Shown piece by piece: positions 23,455-34,854 of a stretch of 64,000 nt of DNA (positions are counted from its first letter, which is position 1; each line of letters starts with the position of its first letter). The position numbers were made by a program, and so were the translations under genes. Location: the NCBI GenBank assembly GCA_032622095.1, contig CP136065.1, forward strand, positions 95,983,343 to 96,047,342, given 5' to 3'. This DNA comes from Siphonodentalium dalli (taxonomy: Eukaryota > Mollusca > Scaphopoda > Gadilida > Siphonodentaliidae). The notes under the pieces are model-generated. The model had not been told where the DNA came from and did no database searches. It saw only the letters and a list, made by a program, of their open reading frames with translations.

Positions 23455-23744
23455 TCACACCAACTTAAGACGTTTAGTGTCATTGGACACATCTATTGAA
23501 ACGCAAACGGTCTCGTTGTTATTATTCGCAACAATTCGTTTCCCAGACGAATCAAGATGTAGCGGTATGAGGCCAGGAATAGTTTTTGTGCGATAAAACT
23601 CCATTCCGTCCTCAGAAAATCGGCGCCTAATCTTAACTTCATTCTCCCGGTGGCCCATACACAAATGTTGTATTACACCATCGAATTGCTTAAATTTAGT
23701 TGAACAATAGTAGCATTTGTATATATCCATTACGTGAGTCAGTT
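23455..23744 (-). CDS. Single C2H2 zinc-finger exon
   Basis: On the minus strand a good acceptor (CTCTTTTTATTTGCAG, near 23745) is followed by an ATG at 23730 and 91 codons to TGA. Residues 6-27 form one canonical finger, CYYCSTKFKQFDGVIQHLCM then GH (C-x2-C-x12-H-x4-H). After it comes RRRFSEDGMEFYRTKTIPG and a tail ending in basic KRLKLV. The layout (one finger, a Tyr-Arg-Thr-Lys segment, a Lys-rich end) reminds me of uncharacterised invertebrate proteins. I cannot name the family. It faces the opposite way to the zinc-finger exon at 22.2 kb, 0.65 kb away. It may be an exon of a mobile element gene rather than a host gene. Confidence 0.5.
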
Positions 23745-24267
23745 CTGCAAATAAAAAGAGCGTAAGTCAGTTTTAGAAGAACACGAAATGAGATATTTCA
23801 TTATCTCCACTAGGTGCAAAACCACCTGCGGTCGTTACCACTTCATATATTGCAACAACTGCGGACAGTACCCATAACCACTGCGAGCAGGACCATTCAA
23901 CTGTTTCTTTAAGTAAGAACATAGAGCAGTTAACTCAAAATGTATTACTCGCCGTTCAGAATACAAGTATCTGAGAACAATTACTAATGAAATATTCGAC
24001 GTCTATTTGAATATATATTTTTTTTTTCAAAGATAATCAGTATTTCCTTGTTAAACAATGGGTTACGAATACATAAATTATTGAAAATCAACATTATATA
24101 TGAATGGGTGTTAATACAAACGCAATATATCATGTATAGGTTCTTTGGTAGTCCATTCGGTCGCTCACATGCGCTGTAATATTGATGGTATGTCCGCGCT
24201 GTGTGTTTCCTCCTTCTGTGTGTGGTATTTGTTTACAATTGGCTACCAGAACTGTGCCCTGCGACCA

Positions 24268-24314
24268 GGACCACAACCACTGCGACCTCGCTGTGCAGGA
24301 CCGGTTCACAGGGA
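24268..24314 (-). repeat. Right arm of ~45-bp inverted repeat
   Basis: Reverse complement of 21427-21474 (CTCGCTGTGCAGGACCGG and flanks). The plus strand also reads DHNHCDLAVQDRFTG, and the related piece at 23860 reads THNHCEQDHST, so the motif may come from a coding sequence. Confidence 0.8.
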
Positions 24315-24506
24315 TGGTTGTCTATAGTAGTACTAATACACGTAACAATAATTCAATAACTTTCCAACTAATATTCCTCAAGACTGATGGCGAATGTCAG
24401 CAAGGGGGGAGGGGGTATAAGACACCGTCATTTTAATAACTAAACAACACAATTCGTAGTACATTGGTTCTGTTGCATTCGCACTATGTAACTGACCACG
24501 TGCAGG

Positions 24507-24582
24507 TCGTTTTCGTGTAAGTTACAGCCGTGTAATGTCATTCCGTATAAGTTACAGCCGTGTAATGTCATTCCACTAACAT
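24507..24582. repeat. 30-bp tandem duplication
   Basis: AAGTTACAGCCGTGTAATGT recurs with period 30, about two and a half copies. On the minus strand it gives GMTLHGCNLY repeats inside a 93-codon ORF (24440-24721) that otherwise matches nothing. Confidence 0.8.
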
Positions 24583-24794
24583 TCATAACGTGATCGTCCG
24601 TGCGGGACAAACAGGACAAGCCCTGATTAAATTCGAAGGTAAAGAAGTCCACCATGTGGATTTTATCTGATGTTGAGCTGCAAGTTTTTGTTATCGCCAT
24701 TAACCCGCTAGTCCATATCAATACGTTGTCAGTTTATGGGTGGCAGAATGGCAGTGAAGTGGGTGGAGTAATGAAATGCACCAGCATATCACTT

Positions 24795-24945
24795 CACCGC
24801 ACGTAGAAACCACCGACATCAGCAAGAATCTGACAAACTTGCCCAGATTCACAAATCATGACATCCCTTAGTTTTCTTTGTCTTGATCACAAATCCGCTC
24901 TTGTTGGCGTTAGAACCAGCTTCGCCATTGCTGAATGGCCAATGT
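24795..24945 (-). mobile_element. Old tRNA-derived SINE fragment
   Basis: GCACGTAGAAACCACCGA, then CTGACAAACTTGCCCAGATT and AGAACCAGCTTCGCCATTGC, follow the same order as the body of the SINE at 49373-49660. The copy is strongly diverged, with an insertion in its B-box side. No duplication was found. Confidence 0.65.
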
Positions 24946-25511
24946 TGGCTTAGCCCCAAGAACCTTATCAATTGAGTCAATGGCGCCCACTTTCATTTAA
25001 CTTCTAAATTATAGACCATAAGTTCATAACTGTAGGAAGCCCCATTTGAAGTTACATCCTCTTTATGACAAGACCATGTGAATAATGTATTGATTCCTCG
25101 TTAACAAATGATGGAATCTCCAACATGTGACCTTCGAGAATTTGGTCCAAAGTAATAGAAGATCCAGTACAGAGCGGGCGGTGTTATCATGACCCCAAAG
25201 GACTCAAACGATTTATTGATGGTGCACGTGTATATATAGCATCACCTGTAAGAGCTGAGTGGTGTGTGTGCCACTTGAAATGTCAAAATTTTAGTGACTC
25301 CCCATTCATTATGGAAACGCAACTTGCAATGCGCTCGTTACAAACGGATACTTCATATACGAAACGATAAGGGACACTCGTCCTTTTTCACGTTTCGAGA
25401 ATCGCAATATGCTAATAATTCAACATATCGTGAAAATTGTTTGATATTGGACCTTTATATTAACAAAATGATTCTGAATTATTGAATGGCACGGGCCGCA
25501 GTGAAAACACC
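24946..25511. other. No recognisable feature
   Basis: No gene or repeat is supported; a 63-codon ORF at 25294 is not identifiable. Confidence 0.35.
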
Positions 25512-25828
25512 TTATAAAGCAGCCTGTTCTCGTGGAAATAGGCACATAATGGGCTTATTTTAATGAGCGAACTAAGTTCATATTGGCTCTAAGTGGACAT
25601 AAACGCGGTCCAATATGTGACTATTTCCATTCGAAATTATTTAATCTACTTTTACCGTCGACACGAGTCTTTCCAGACTCTCGCTATGTGTAATGTGTTT
25701 TCACTGAGACCCGTGTCCTTCAACTGTCATTAAATAACAGGTATGAGCTCACTGTGGCCTCAATTCCTATATGAACCTATGTGAATATTTAGGTCCAATA
25801 TGAACCTATTTTCACGGGGATATGTTGA
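25512..25828 (+). mobile_element. MITE family C, short copy
   Basis: Runs from CAGCCTGTTCTCGTGGAAAT (25511) to TTTTCACGGGGATATGTTG. The ends are imperfect inverted repeats (CTCGTGGAAATAGG versus CCTATTTTCACGGGGA). Internal words GAACCTATGTGAATATTTAG and GGCTTATTTTAAT match the copies at 12.2 and 55.0 kb. Confidence 0.7.
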
Positions 25829-26344
25829 CCAAGGATATTTGATAAACATATGTACACTTTAATACATAACCTTTCAACACATCCATTTATAATTATTAAA
25901 GAAAATATGTCTTATTTCTATGAGACAATTTTCTTGAAAACCAAGAACAAATCTTCAGAATAGGGGTGTAAAATGGGTAAAGTGAAACCCGAGGCACGAC
26001 TATTTTCAATTTGGCCTCACAAGGCATACGCTCTGGAATCAGACCACCCCTATCGAATTTATTCTATTCACGACGCGGGCCTTACCATTCTATAGAAAAT
26101 CGATCTGCTTTCTCCCCTATGTTATAAATACCTTTTTGCTTGCAATTGACGGTGGTACATTCAACTCGTGATCAGTTCTGGTTATAAGACTTATGCCGGT
26201 CTGTCTTGCATGTCGCTGAATTGTAACATAAATATATTTAATACCTCGTCTGTGGAGAGACATATTATATAAACTGTACATTTATAGGAAATAGCAGGGT
26301 TTTTTTTTAATATAATATATTTAATTGATAAAAATGCATAAAAT
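25829..26344. other. No recognisable feature
   Basis: AT-rich; no gene, RNA or repeat seen. Confidence 0.35.
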
Positions 26345-27100
26345 ATGCATACAATACAATTAATCATCAATTTAGGAACAAGTCCTTTCGGACTTTTAGT
26401 CCCATCAACATAAATTAATGTGAGTCAATTTTTAAAAATCTGTTTCATATCTCCTGTGATACAAATTTACGTCGATTTGTTCTTTAAAGTGTAGAAGTGT
26501 TGGAGCTTCTACAACGATTTCTGGCAACGAGTTCCATTCTGAGCATACTCTGCTTGAAAAGAAAAACTTATGAATGTCCATATTTTTGGAACAAATGTTT
26601 AGTTTCCACGAATGTCCCCTGGTCGATGTATATTGCGCTTTCTGAAAGAACTGATCCGGGATGGAATTATATTGACTGCGTAAATATTTGTAGGTTTCTA
26701 TGAGATCACTTCTTAGCCTTATGTATTTAAGGGATGGTAGATTTAGAAATACCATTATGTCTTCATATTCGTGCTTTCTGTAACTACACACAAGGCGCGT
26801 TGCCCTTCTTTGGACACGCTCAAGCTTTTGAGATTGTCCGATGAGATGTGGAGACCATACGTTAACGCAGTATTCTAATATCGGCCTCACCATTGAAGTA
26901 TATAGTCGTTTCAAGATGCCCGAGTCTATTTGGCTGAATGTTCGGTTTATAACTCCCAGGATCTGATAGGCTTTGCTGATGACACAGTTAATGTGGTTGT
27001 CGAATTTTAGTTTATTGTCAATAGTTACGCCAAGGTCTTTCGTGTATTGCTCAGATTTGATGGAATGTCGCGTATCGGTGTCCGGCGTTGCTCAGGATAA
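26345..27100 (-). pseudogene. 5'-truncated CR1/Jockey-type LINE, 3' end
   Basis: One frame is open on the minus strand from about 27095 to the stop at 26432, roughly 220 codons. It begins after RT box 5 with KDLGVTIDNKLKFDNHI and ISKAYQILGVINR. It continues MVRPILEYCVNVWSPH, LERVQRRATRLV, LNLPSLKYIRLRSDLIETYK, TRGHSWKL and finally VCSEWNSLPEIVVEAP. That order is typical of the thumb and C-terminal region of CR1/Jockey-superfamily ORF2. Catalytic RT motifs and the endonuclease are absent, so the copy is 5'-truncated, the usual result of incomplete target-primed reverse transcription. After the stop comes a short 3' UTR with a GAAA hairpin at 26381-26394 and an A-rich end near 26300. The frame is undamaged, so the insertion may be fairly young. 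Confidence 0.88.
26381..26394 (-). other. GAAA-tetraloop hairpin in LINE 3' UTR
   Basis: On the minus strand the sequence is AGTCC-GAAA-GGACT, a perfect 5-bp stem capped by a GNRA tetraloop, about 40 bases after the LINE stop codon. LINE reverse transcriptases often recognise a 3'-end stem-loop of their own RNA; that role here is inference. Confidence 0.6.
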
Positions 27101-27889
27101 ATTGAGGTGATACCATCTGCTGTGTAGTGTGGACATGTCTGTGGTGGGAATAGAGAATAGTCTTGACTAATATGTTTAAAGAAATGCCCTGTTGCTCATC
27201 TGTCCATGGTGTTGTAGTGGCCAATTATTCTCAGTTTAAAATAAAAGTTGCTATATATATCAGTTACATGTAACCGACACAGAGCGAGGTTTGAAGTTGT
27301 TTATGTTAGGCTGTGAGTCTGTTCTAAAACTGAAAGAAATGATCTGTATCGGGTGACATACCCTTGTCAGCTTCCAGTATTGGAGGATCCTGAAAAGTAA
27401 TGTGCTACTGACTGTTTTCTTTTATCTCAGAAGAAACTATATTTGACTGCACACTGTCACCACTATATCTCTCTTGACAAACTATCTATCTTGCGGAAAA
27501 TATCTTGAATGGGACAGAATCAGATGTGTTATAATACATTACCCAGTCTGACATGCCATCCTCTAACAATTCAAGGTCCCTCATTTTGCAAGAATATATG
27601 CCTCTCTTAAATATAATGATAAGTATACTTATAATGTTTTCTTCTATCTATCTGTGTGAATATCCCTGATTCCAGTCCCCATACAAATGACAGTTGAGAA
27701 GATGCAATTGTTCAAGTGACTTACTTAGGTCACCACATGTCGAGGCTGTGAAATGTGAACGCCAAAATCTCCTTATAGAACGAATTGTATGGAGATGACT
27801 TTATACAACATTTGTTGATAATGGCGACTAAAACATTCTCATCAATGTTACATGTATAGCGTGCCTTCTTGGTGGTAATTAGTGCAAAT
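27101..27889. other. No recognisable feature
   Basis: No coding signal; it may contain older LINE sequence that I cannot read. Confidence 0.3.
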
Positions 27890-29755
27890 CATATTTTTGT
27901 CGGCGTTGGTGCTCATCCCTTCCACATTAATGACTCGAACGGTTCCACTTTTCCCATATCTAAACCACATCCATTAGATTCCTGATATCACGGAGGTGAT
28001 TACATATATGTGTGGTGGTAATCGGCAACTAAACAAATTCTTATCAAAGTTAGTGCCTTCCACATCTTTCACCCAAGCGACCCCCATTTAAATCACACGA
28101 TTTAATTCCGCGTATCATGGGGAAGAATATGTATCAATTAGGGGGAAATGGGCGTTTAAATATATGTCGGTGCCCTCTGTGCACTCCTGACCCGAACAAC
28201 ACCATTATCTTGCTCATAATAAGTTACACGTGTTAGTCCCTTTGGTGCCATATAGATGGTCCACATGAAGGTATTTGTTACACAGACAGACCGACAGTCG
28301 CAAATGTAGGCACCAACCTTGGAGTCTTCAACGGGTCCACATAATTTGATTTCTCGTATCATTGGAGAATAATGTGTATGAATATGGTGGAAATTTGCGC
28401 TAAACATACTTCTATAGATGCTGTCCCTCCCCGCCCTATCCTTGACTCAAGTGGCGCCACTATGACATCTCTACTCTTTATGAAGATGAATATATATCAA
28501 ATTGGCGGAAATCGGCGACAAACAAATTGGTATCAAATATAGTGCCCCATCTCTTAAACAAACGTCGCCAATTTGGCGTATTTTAACCACACGATTAGAC
28601 TCCTGATATCATGGAGATGATTATGTATAAGTTTGGTGGAGAAGAATTTGTATCCATCTGGTGGAAATTGGCGCTAAAAACAGTTTTATCAATATTGGCG
28701 TCCCTCTCCCCTTCATTGCACCCCTGATTCCAATGGCACTACTTTTGTCATCTTTAAATCACATTTTAAATGCCACTTTTGACATATTTAAATCACACGC
28801 CACTTATGGCAGCTTTAAGACACACCGTTACGCTCCTGATATCACGAAGATGATAATGTATAAGTTTGGTGATAATCGACGACCAAATACATGCTTATAA
28901 AATTAAGTGCCCCCTCCATCTTTCATCCAAACGGCACCAACTTGGCGTCTTCACATCCCACGATTATATTTCTCGTATCAATTTGGTGGAATTCGGCGCT
29001 AAAAAGTTTGATAAATGTTGGTGCCCCTCTCCCTTTTCGTGCACCCCTGACTCAAAAGGCGCCACTTTTCCATCTTTACATCACACGATTAGATTTCTCG
29101 AATCATGGAGAAGAATGTGTATCAATTTGGTGGAAATCTGCCTTAAAAAGTTTTATCAATTTTGTTGCCCATCTCCCCTTCCGTGCACCCTGACTCAAAT
29201 GGCGCAATTTTGTCATATTTAAATAACACGATTCGATTTCTCGTATCATGGAAAAGAACGGGTATCAATGTGGTGGAAATCGGCCATAAAACGTTTTATA
29301 AATGTTGGTGCCCCTCTCCCTTCCGTGCACCCCTGAAATCACACGATTAGATTCCTCGTTTCATGGAGAAGAATGTGTATCAATTTTGTGGAAATCGGCG
29401 CTAAACAGGTTTATCAATTATTGTGCCCCTCTCCCATTCCGTTCGCCCCTGACTCAAATGGCGCCACTTTTGACATCTATAAACCACACCATTAGATTCC
29501 TCATATCATGGAGATAATTATGTATAAGTTTTCTGGAAATCGGCGACAATTTTTGTTCTGCCCCCTCCCCCTTTTGTGTCCCTTACAACAACAGCGTCAC
29601 TTTAGAAAATTCTAACCCGCACCATTATCTTTCTCGTAAAAAAAAGAAAGTACCCCAAATAGACCCCTCTGTTGTTACCTAGATGGTCCCATGTGAATTT
29701 CTATACAACACATACAGACAGACAGACATACATTCGCAAATATATATATAGATAC
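27890..29755 (+). repeat. Degenerate satellite array, ~11 units of 116-160 bp
   Basis: Each unit contains GGTGGAAATCGGCG, a CAAA/AAAAAG-TTATCAA segment, GTGCCCCTCTCCC, GTGCACCCCTGACTC, GGCGCCACTTTTG and CACACGATTAGATTCCTCG. Unit spacing is irregular, and many units carry indels. The right edge (CATACAGACAGACAGACA, then TTCGCAAATATATATATAGA) also closes the inverted array at 13.7 kb and appears degraded inside at 28285. Short ORFs here are by-products. Confidence 0.8.
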
Positions 29756-31030
29756 AATATATAAGCATAAATAAACAACAATGATAAGCGAATCACATGC
29801 CAGGAACGTATTGTGTCAGGCACTAGTGTCCCGCATTAATGTAGGTTACAAACGTGAACAAGCAACACAGCGGCGCCAATGAGCAATTCGTCAATATGCA
29901 TTGACAATGGGCCGTACTTCCTACTTCTCTTGTGAGAGGGATTGCAGCCGATCGAAAGCCCGGATCCCGAATACATCAAAGATTCTCTCCCAGAAGATGT
30001 CGCGTTGATGTATTATAAAACATGTATACCAGCATTGCGTGAGAATAAAGCGGGAGTATTCTCATTGCCATAGAATGAGTCACAATGAGCACAACACAAT
30101 ATATTTGGAGATGCTGTTTTGTTCAACAAGAGAACCAAAATAACGCAGCTCCGTCGATCGGTGCCGGTTGCGCGAAAGTAGATACATGTATCATATTCGC
30201 CAAGAAAAGAGCGGATCGACGTGATATTTCAGAAAAAAACGAGAAATCACTGCCAGATGAAACAGAGTTAATCCACTATTGTCTGTATTGTAAAGTTCGG
30301 TGACTGAATATTTCACGAGTTTTGTTCCAATAGTTTTTAATAGGAAAGAATCCAGTAGCCATCTATTCCAGGAGAACATTGAGAATGTTATAATGGCGGA
30401 GCAAAGGCTTGACATCTGCGACGAACCCAGAATAGCGGATGGTAACACCACTGGATGCGTCCATGTTCTGCTAATTTGCTATGATGATGCTGTTATGAAA
30501 ATGTACCATTGTTTTGTTCTAAAATTCTCATTTTCGACGTATTTGGTACTCGTTGCCATTTTAGAAACGTATGAAACGTTCAAGAATATATATATATTAA
30601 AAAGACGTTCATTGTCAAATTATTTTTAAAGTATATATATGTGTGGTTTTGAACTGTTTATACATACAATGTTGTTTTCCCCTCGATTCGTTTAGAATAG
30701 CCAACACCGCGAAAATTACAACTTTGTTATAACTTCAAAACGCCTACGCATCAGTCACAAAGTTAGCATACTGTCTTATCTGTGTTGCAAGCATCTGTTT
30801 GTAGTTTAGAATGGATGCTCTTTATTGTTTTGTTGTGACTGTTGCAGAGCGGAATTGGTATCTGGCTGGTTGTTTCACAACTGACAACTGTAAAATGAAC
30901 AAATGCAAACTTCAACTGAAGTGGTGGGAGCTGCGACCTTTACCCGTGATTTGCGACGTAACGCTTGGATTGTTTGAAATCCCCTACTTTCCGGAGCGTT
31001 GCGCCTTAGTGCAGAAGGTAGTGACCGAGT
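29756..31030. other. Gene-free; dispersed repeat fragment at 30440-30605
   Basis: The fragment carries GATGCTGTTATGAAAATGTA, shared with 19.36 and 34.27 kb. The two overlapping ORFs at 30085 and 30300 do not look like known proteins. Confidence 0.4.
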
Positions 31031-31128
31031 CTTAGGGACGAATCAAAATACTTATCACTATGCAGGGCCAGTGGCCGAGTCCTAGGGACGAATCAAAATA
31101 CTTATCACTATGCAGGTCCAGTGTAGGT
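31031..31128 (+). repeat. 50-bp tandem duplication
   Basis: GGGACGAATCAAAATACTTA at 31035 recurs at 31085 with almost no change, flanked by CCGAGTC-TA in both copies. The near-identity makes it recent. Confidence 0.9.
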
Positions 31129-31150
31129 TCAGCGATAACATATAACGTTA

Positions 31151-31518
31151 CAGTGATATGAAACACTCCGGTTGGGTGATCAAATATAAATGGAGAATAA
31201 TCTTGCTCGAGGTAGTTATTTTTACGAATATTAATCAAAATTTACAGCACACATCGTCATTCTTATATATTAATTATATACAATGACTCTTGGTGGCAAA
31301 GTCATTTGCGCTAGTTTATCGCCGATTGTTGCGTCCCGAATCGAGATGTAAATATTTACAATTAAGCGTAGTTCAGACGATGATTTCTGTGGAGTGGTAT
31401 GGTCGATTTCTTTGAGTTTTTCGGCGATGTTAGTATAATGCTACATTCGCACATTTGGCATAGCGCATGCGTACTAACTTGTCAGTTCTACGCATCCGAA
31501 CAAGTCCACAATATGTCT
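31151..31518 (+). mobile_element. TTAA-flanked MITE, family 2, copy 1
   Basis: About 368 bp, matching 34496-34854 and the inverse of 58165-58536. The right side ends ATATGTCT before TTAA 31519-31522. The left duplication is degraded to GTTA. Shared words include GATCAAA, GGAGAATAATCTTGCTC, GCGTCCCGAATCGAG and TGGTATGGTCGATTTCTTTG. Confidence 0.75.
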
Positions 31519-31657
31519 TTAACACCAATGACCACACGATCCGTCTGGCGTCGTACGGTGGTCTTTTTGTTGCGTCCACACGTGGGCCAAGCCGTCGGTA
31601 TGACCAACGTCATTTCGCCATTGTCGGATCAACGCAACAGCTAAACAATAACGGGTC

Positions 31658-31973
31658 GGTGGCCTCGGTGCTCAATCGGTTAGAGTTACAACTCCAAGCC
31701 GTCTCGCCCTCCAGCGCTGGCGATGGGAGTTCAAGTCCACATGTTTCCATCATGGAATTTGTAATCGAAAACGTTATCTGGTGGAGTTGCCAGTTATTCG
31801 TTGATCGCCGGTGGTTTTCCGCAAATGGTCGACGAGTTTATCAGCCATTGAAATCAATGTTATATTATCCGTAAGTGTGCAGATTTCCTCCACCACTAAA
31901 ACTGGCAATGTCGTGATATGGCCATTGTTGCTGAAAGCGACATTAAGCATCATTCAATCCATCAATCAATCAG
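31658..31973 (+). mobile_element. tRNA-derived SINE with target duplication
   Basis: A 316-bp insertion is bracketed by the direct repeat CAATAACGGGTC at 31646-31657 and 31974-31985. The head has a tRNA-like A box (GTGCTCAATCGGTTAGAG) and B box (GAGTTCAAGTCC, about 31729). The body includes CGCCGGTGGTTTTCCGC and TCCTCCACCACTAAAACTGG, the sort of core I know from molluscan tRNA SINEs. The tail is (CAAT)n. The tRNA part would serve as an internal Pol III promoter; a partner LINE would supply the reverse transcriptase. Confidence 0.88.
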
Positions 31974-31985
31974 CAATAACGGGTC

Positions 31986-34040
31986 TGAACTATATGCAAC
32001 AAAAGTGTCCATCCCAACCCAACGACGGATATATTATACGTGTGCGTGGAACACGTACGAGTTATGGCCTAATATATAGATTTATCGGTATCGTGATTGG
32101 TCAGAGCGTTCATGTAATAAAATATGCATTATTTCTCGATCACTACATGTGACATTCGTATACATATATTATGATATCGAAAGTCAAAAAGATAGAGAAA
32201 CCAAACATCAAGAAATGCAAATAGACGTTGCATTAATATCTACTAGGATCTAGGTCTCGTTTGCAGGGTGATGTGAGATTATTCGTGTGTTCCTGACTTC
32301 ACTATGTGTATTTACTAAGATATTCTGATATTGTCGCAGTGTTTTGGTACATGTATTTCAATTTCAGTCATCGGTCTGGTTACTATGGTCATACCAGAAT
32401 TGTTTGACTGTGTCATAAGTTCCTATCTAATTTATTTATATCTTTTGCCATTCAAGGAGGAAGTGCAGTTCGTCCTCGACCTCTTGTTCGATCCGCACTA
32501 TGTTGTGGCATCAACATTCATACTCTTGCTTCCGGTTACCGACATATTCACAATCTCTCGTCTATATATTGTGAACACTAATGGCTTTGAACACCGGAAC
32601 GGCGCCTAATATAAGCAACGCGTCCCAACGTCCCAGCTTACTATGATTTGAAACACGCGATATCCTTGGGGAATTCTGGATCGCCGTTATCACACGCAAT
32701 GCATAACATCGAACTAATATGATCTAATTGACTCAAGGTGATAAAACTGGAGTTGATAATTACTCGGTACAGCGGGAGACAATTCCTGGCATCACGTCCC
32801 CAGGTATACTAAACATCTGATGCCACATTGCCACCAGGTATCGATCCCGTCTAACCAGGTTTCTATAAAGCTTTGTGATATCATTTAGGAATTACGCTCC
32901 GCGCAAGCTTTTCTTTGAATTGTCCAACAATTTTGTTATCATTCTGGATTGTAAAACCCATTAGGACGCCACGACCTAACCAGTTACGACTTTAGATATT
33001 ACCCACATATCGATTATTCAAAGAAAGTTATATTCAGTAACGGACATCGGAAAATAACATAGGAAACATATTGTAATCACCCCATTCTCAAGTGACGGCA
33101 TTAAAAGAATTCGGTTTGTTTCCAAATTGTCCATGATTATGCCAATTGGATATAAATATATTGACATGTAGGTGCAATGTAACTACACAAGAACTCCAGA
33201 ATAGTCACTAATGTTCCGCTGGAGTTGAGCTTGGGCAAAATCCACTAACGTTATTACACCCGTGCGCTTCCCATCTGGCTAAAGTGTGTTTCACTTTACG
33301 ATGTGTCTGTTGTTTGGTAGATGAGTCAAGATGGCAAATATTTTGGACTAAAACCACTTGTGATAATGACGCTCAGTGCAGTCGCTGTAAGCACACATTA
33401 AAATCTCCTCTTCAATTGGTATATGAAGTGTTCATCTTAGTTTGCACAGAGGGCCCGAAACACATGTTGGTATTCGTTGACTGACATATTTGGAGTTGAA
33501 AAGTTTATCGTTCTCGACAACATGAAAACTGCTGATACATTCCTTGCCTTAGTGTCTTGGCGGTTGTATGCAGTACAGAATTTAAAATTTCCATTTTTTC
33601 GGTATGGACTTTGACCACACAGGTAGAACAGGGATACTCTCATCACATACCGACATGGAAACTCCAGTCCGTGCATGTGGTCGGCAAATGCCTATCAGCC
33701 AGTATTTGAAATAAAAATCTTTATATTTGCCTGTATTAACCAATTTTTTCAATTAAAACAGCTTCTGAAACAGGTTAAACTCTCATTTGAACTAAATGAG
33801 ATAATTTCCCAGTCATATAAGTGATATCATTAGGGTGTTCTACGGTTTTAGACCAAAGTTAGTTAAATTTGGGTGTAAACAAAATAGGAGTAAACATTTT
33901 TGAGTGCATGTTTGGGTCCCATAAAATGCCAGATGCAAAAAAAAGAAGAAAAAATATGCAAATATATTACTACCCTCCCCACTCTCCTGTAAATAATAAT
34001 AAATATATCATCTTCATTGATATGGAGGAACAAATAATAT
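31986..34040. other. No recognisable feature
   Basis: A hydrophobic 92-codon ORF at 32331-32609 and others are not identifiable. No RNA or repeat signature is seen. Confidence 0.35.
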
Positions 34041-34082
34041 CTCTCTCTCTCTCTCACTCTCTTTCTCTCTCGCTCTCTACTC
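34041..34082 (+). repeat. CT microsatellite
   Basis: (CT)n interrupted by CA, TT and CG; on the minus strand it creates an Arg/Glu-rich pseudo-ORF. Confidence 0.9.
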
Positions 34083-34239
34083 ACCGACTGCTTTCGAAAG
34101 ATTGTTCCAAGTTATGTTCCTCTATTGAGTATATCGCTTGTGATCACATAAATAAGACCCAGTTCGTTAACCGACTTTCTACATAGGATTAAGTTCGATT
34201 CGATTATGTTGTCCTACTTATTTGCTATTATGCTGGTGG

Positions 34240-34420
34240 TTCCTGCTGAATTGATATGATTCTGGTAGGGTAAACTGATGCTGTTAGAAAATGTACCACT
34301 ATTTTTTCTCAAGTTGCCGTTTCACGGCCTTTGTCTAATCTGAACGAATGACGGAAAGCCCTAATCTGTATACAACATTCAAAAACATGTATATTTATAA
34401 AATATTGCAATAATTACATC
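34240..34420 (+). repeat. Dispersed TGATGCTGTTA repeat, third copy
   Basis: AAACTGATGCTGTTAGAAAATG and the following ACATTCAAAAACATGTATAT match pieces at 19290-19500 and 30440-30605. The nature of the element is unknown. Confidence 0.5.
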
Positions 34421-34495
34421 TTTTATTATTGCAAACCCACCATAATCAAACATGTTTTCTAGTCATATTGCAAACACCAACACCACCATTGTTAA

Positions 34496-34854
34496 AGTTA
34501 TGTGAAACACCCCGATAGGGTGATCAAACAGAAATGGAGAATAATCTTGCTCAAAGTAGTTATTTTTACAAATATTAATCCACAACACACAGCCATTCTT
34601 AGATATTAATTAAATGCAATGACTTTCGATGGCGAAATCATTTGCGTTTGTTTATCGCCGATAGTTGCGTCCCGAATCGAGTTGTAAATATTTACAATTG
34701 CGCATAGTTCAGACGAAGTTTTCTATGTAGTGGTATGGTCGATTTCTTTGAAATTTTCGACGATGTCAGTAGAATGCTGCATTCCTGCAGTTGGCATAGC
34801 GCCTGAATACTAACTTATCAGTTTCACACACCCGTACAAGTCCATAATATGTCT
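34496..34854 (+). mobile_element. TTAA-flanked MITE, family 2, copy 2
   Basis: 359 bp between TTAA 34492-34495 and TTAA 34855-34858. The ends are AGTTATGTGAAAC and ATAATATGTCT. This is the clearest copy of the family. It has no ORF and no similarity to family 1 apart from the TTAA target. Confidence 0.85.

Noticed and set aside
33863-34084. Arg/Glu-rich minus ORF
   Set aside because: Produced by the CT microsatellite at 34041-34082.
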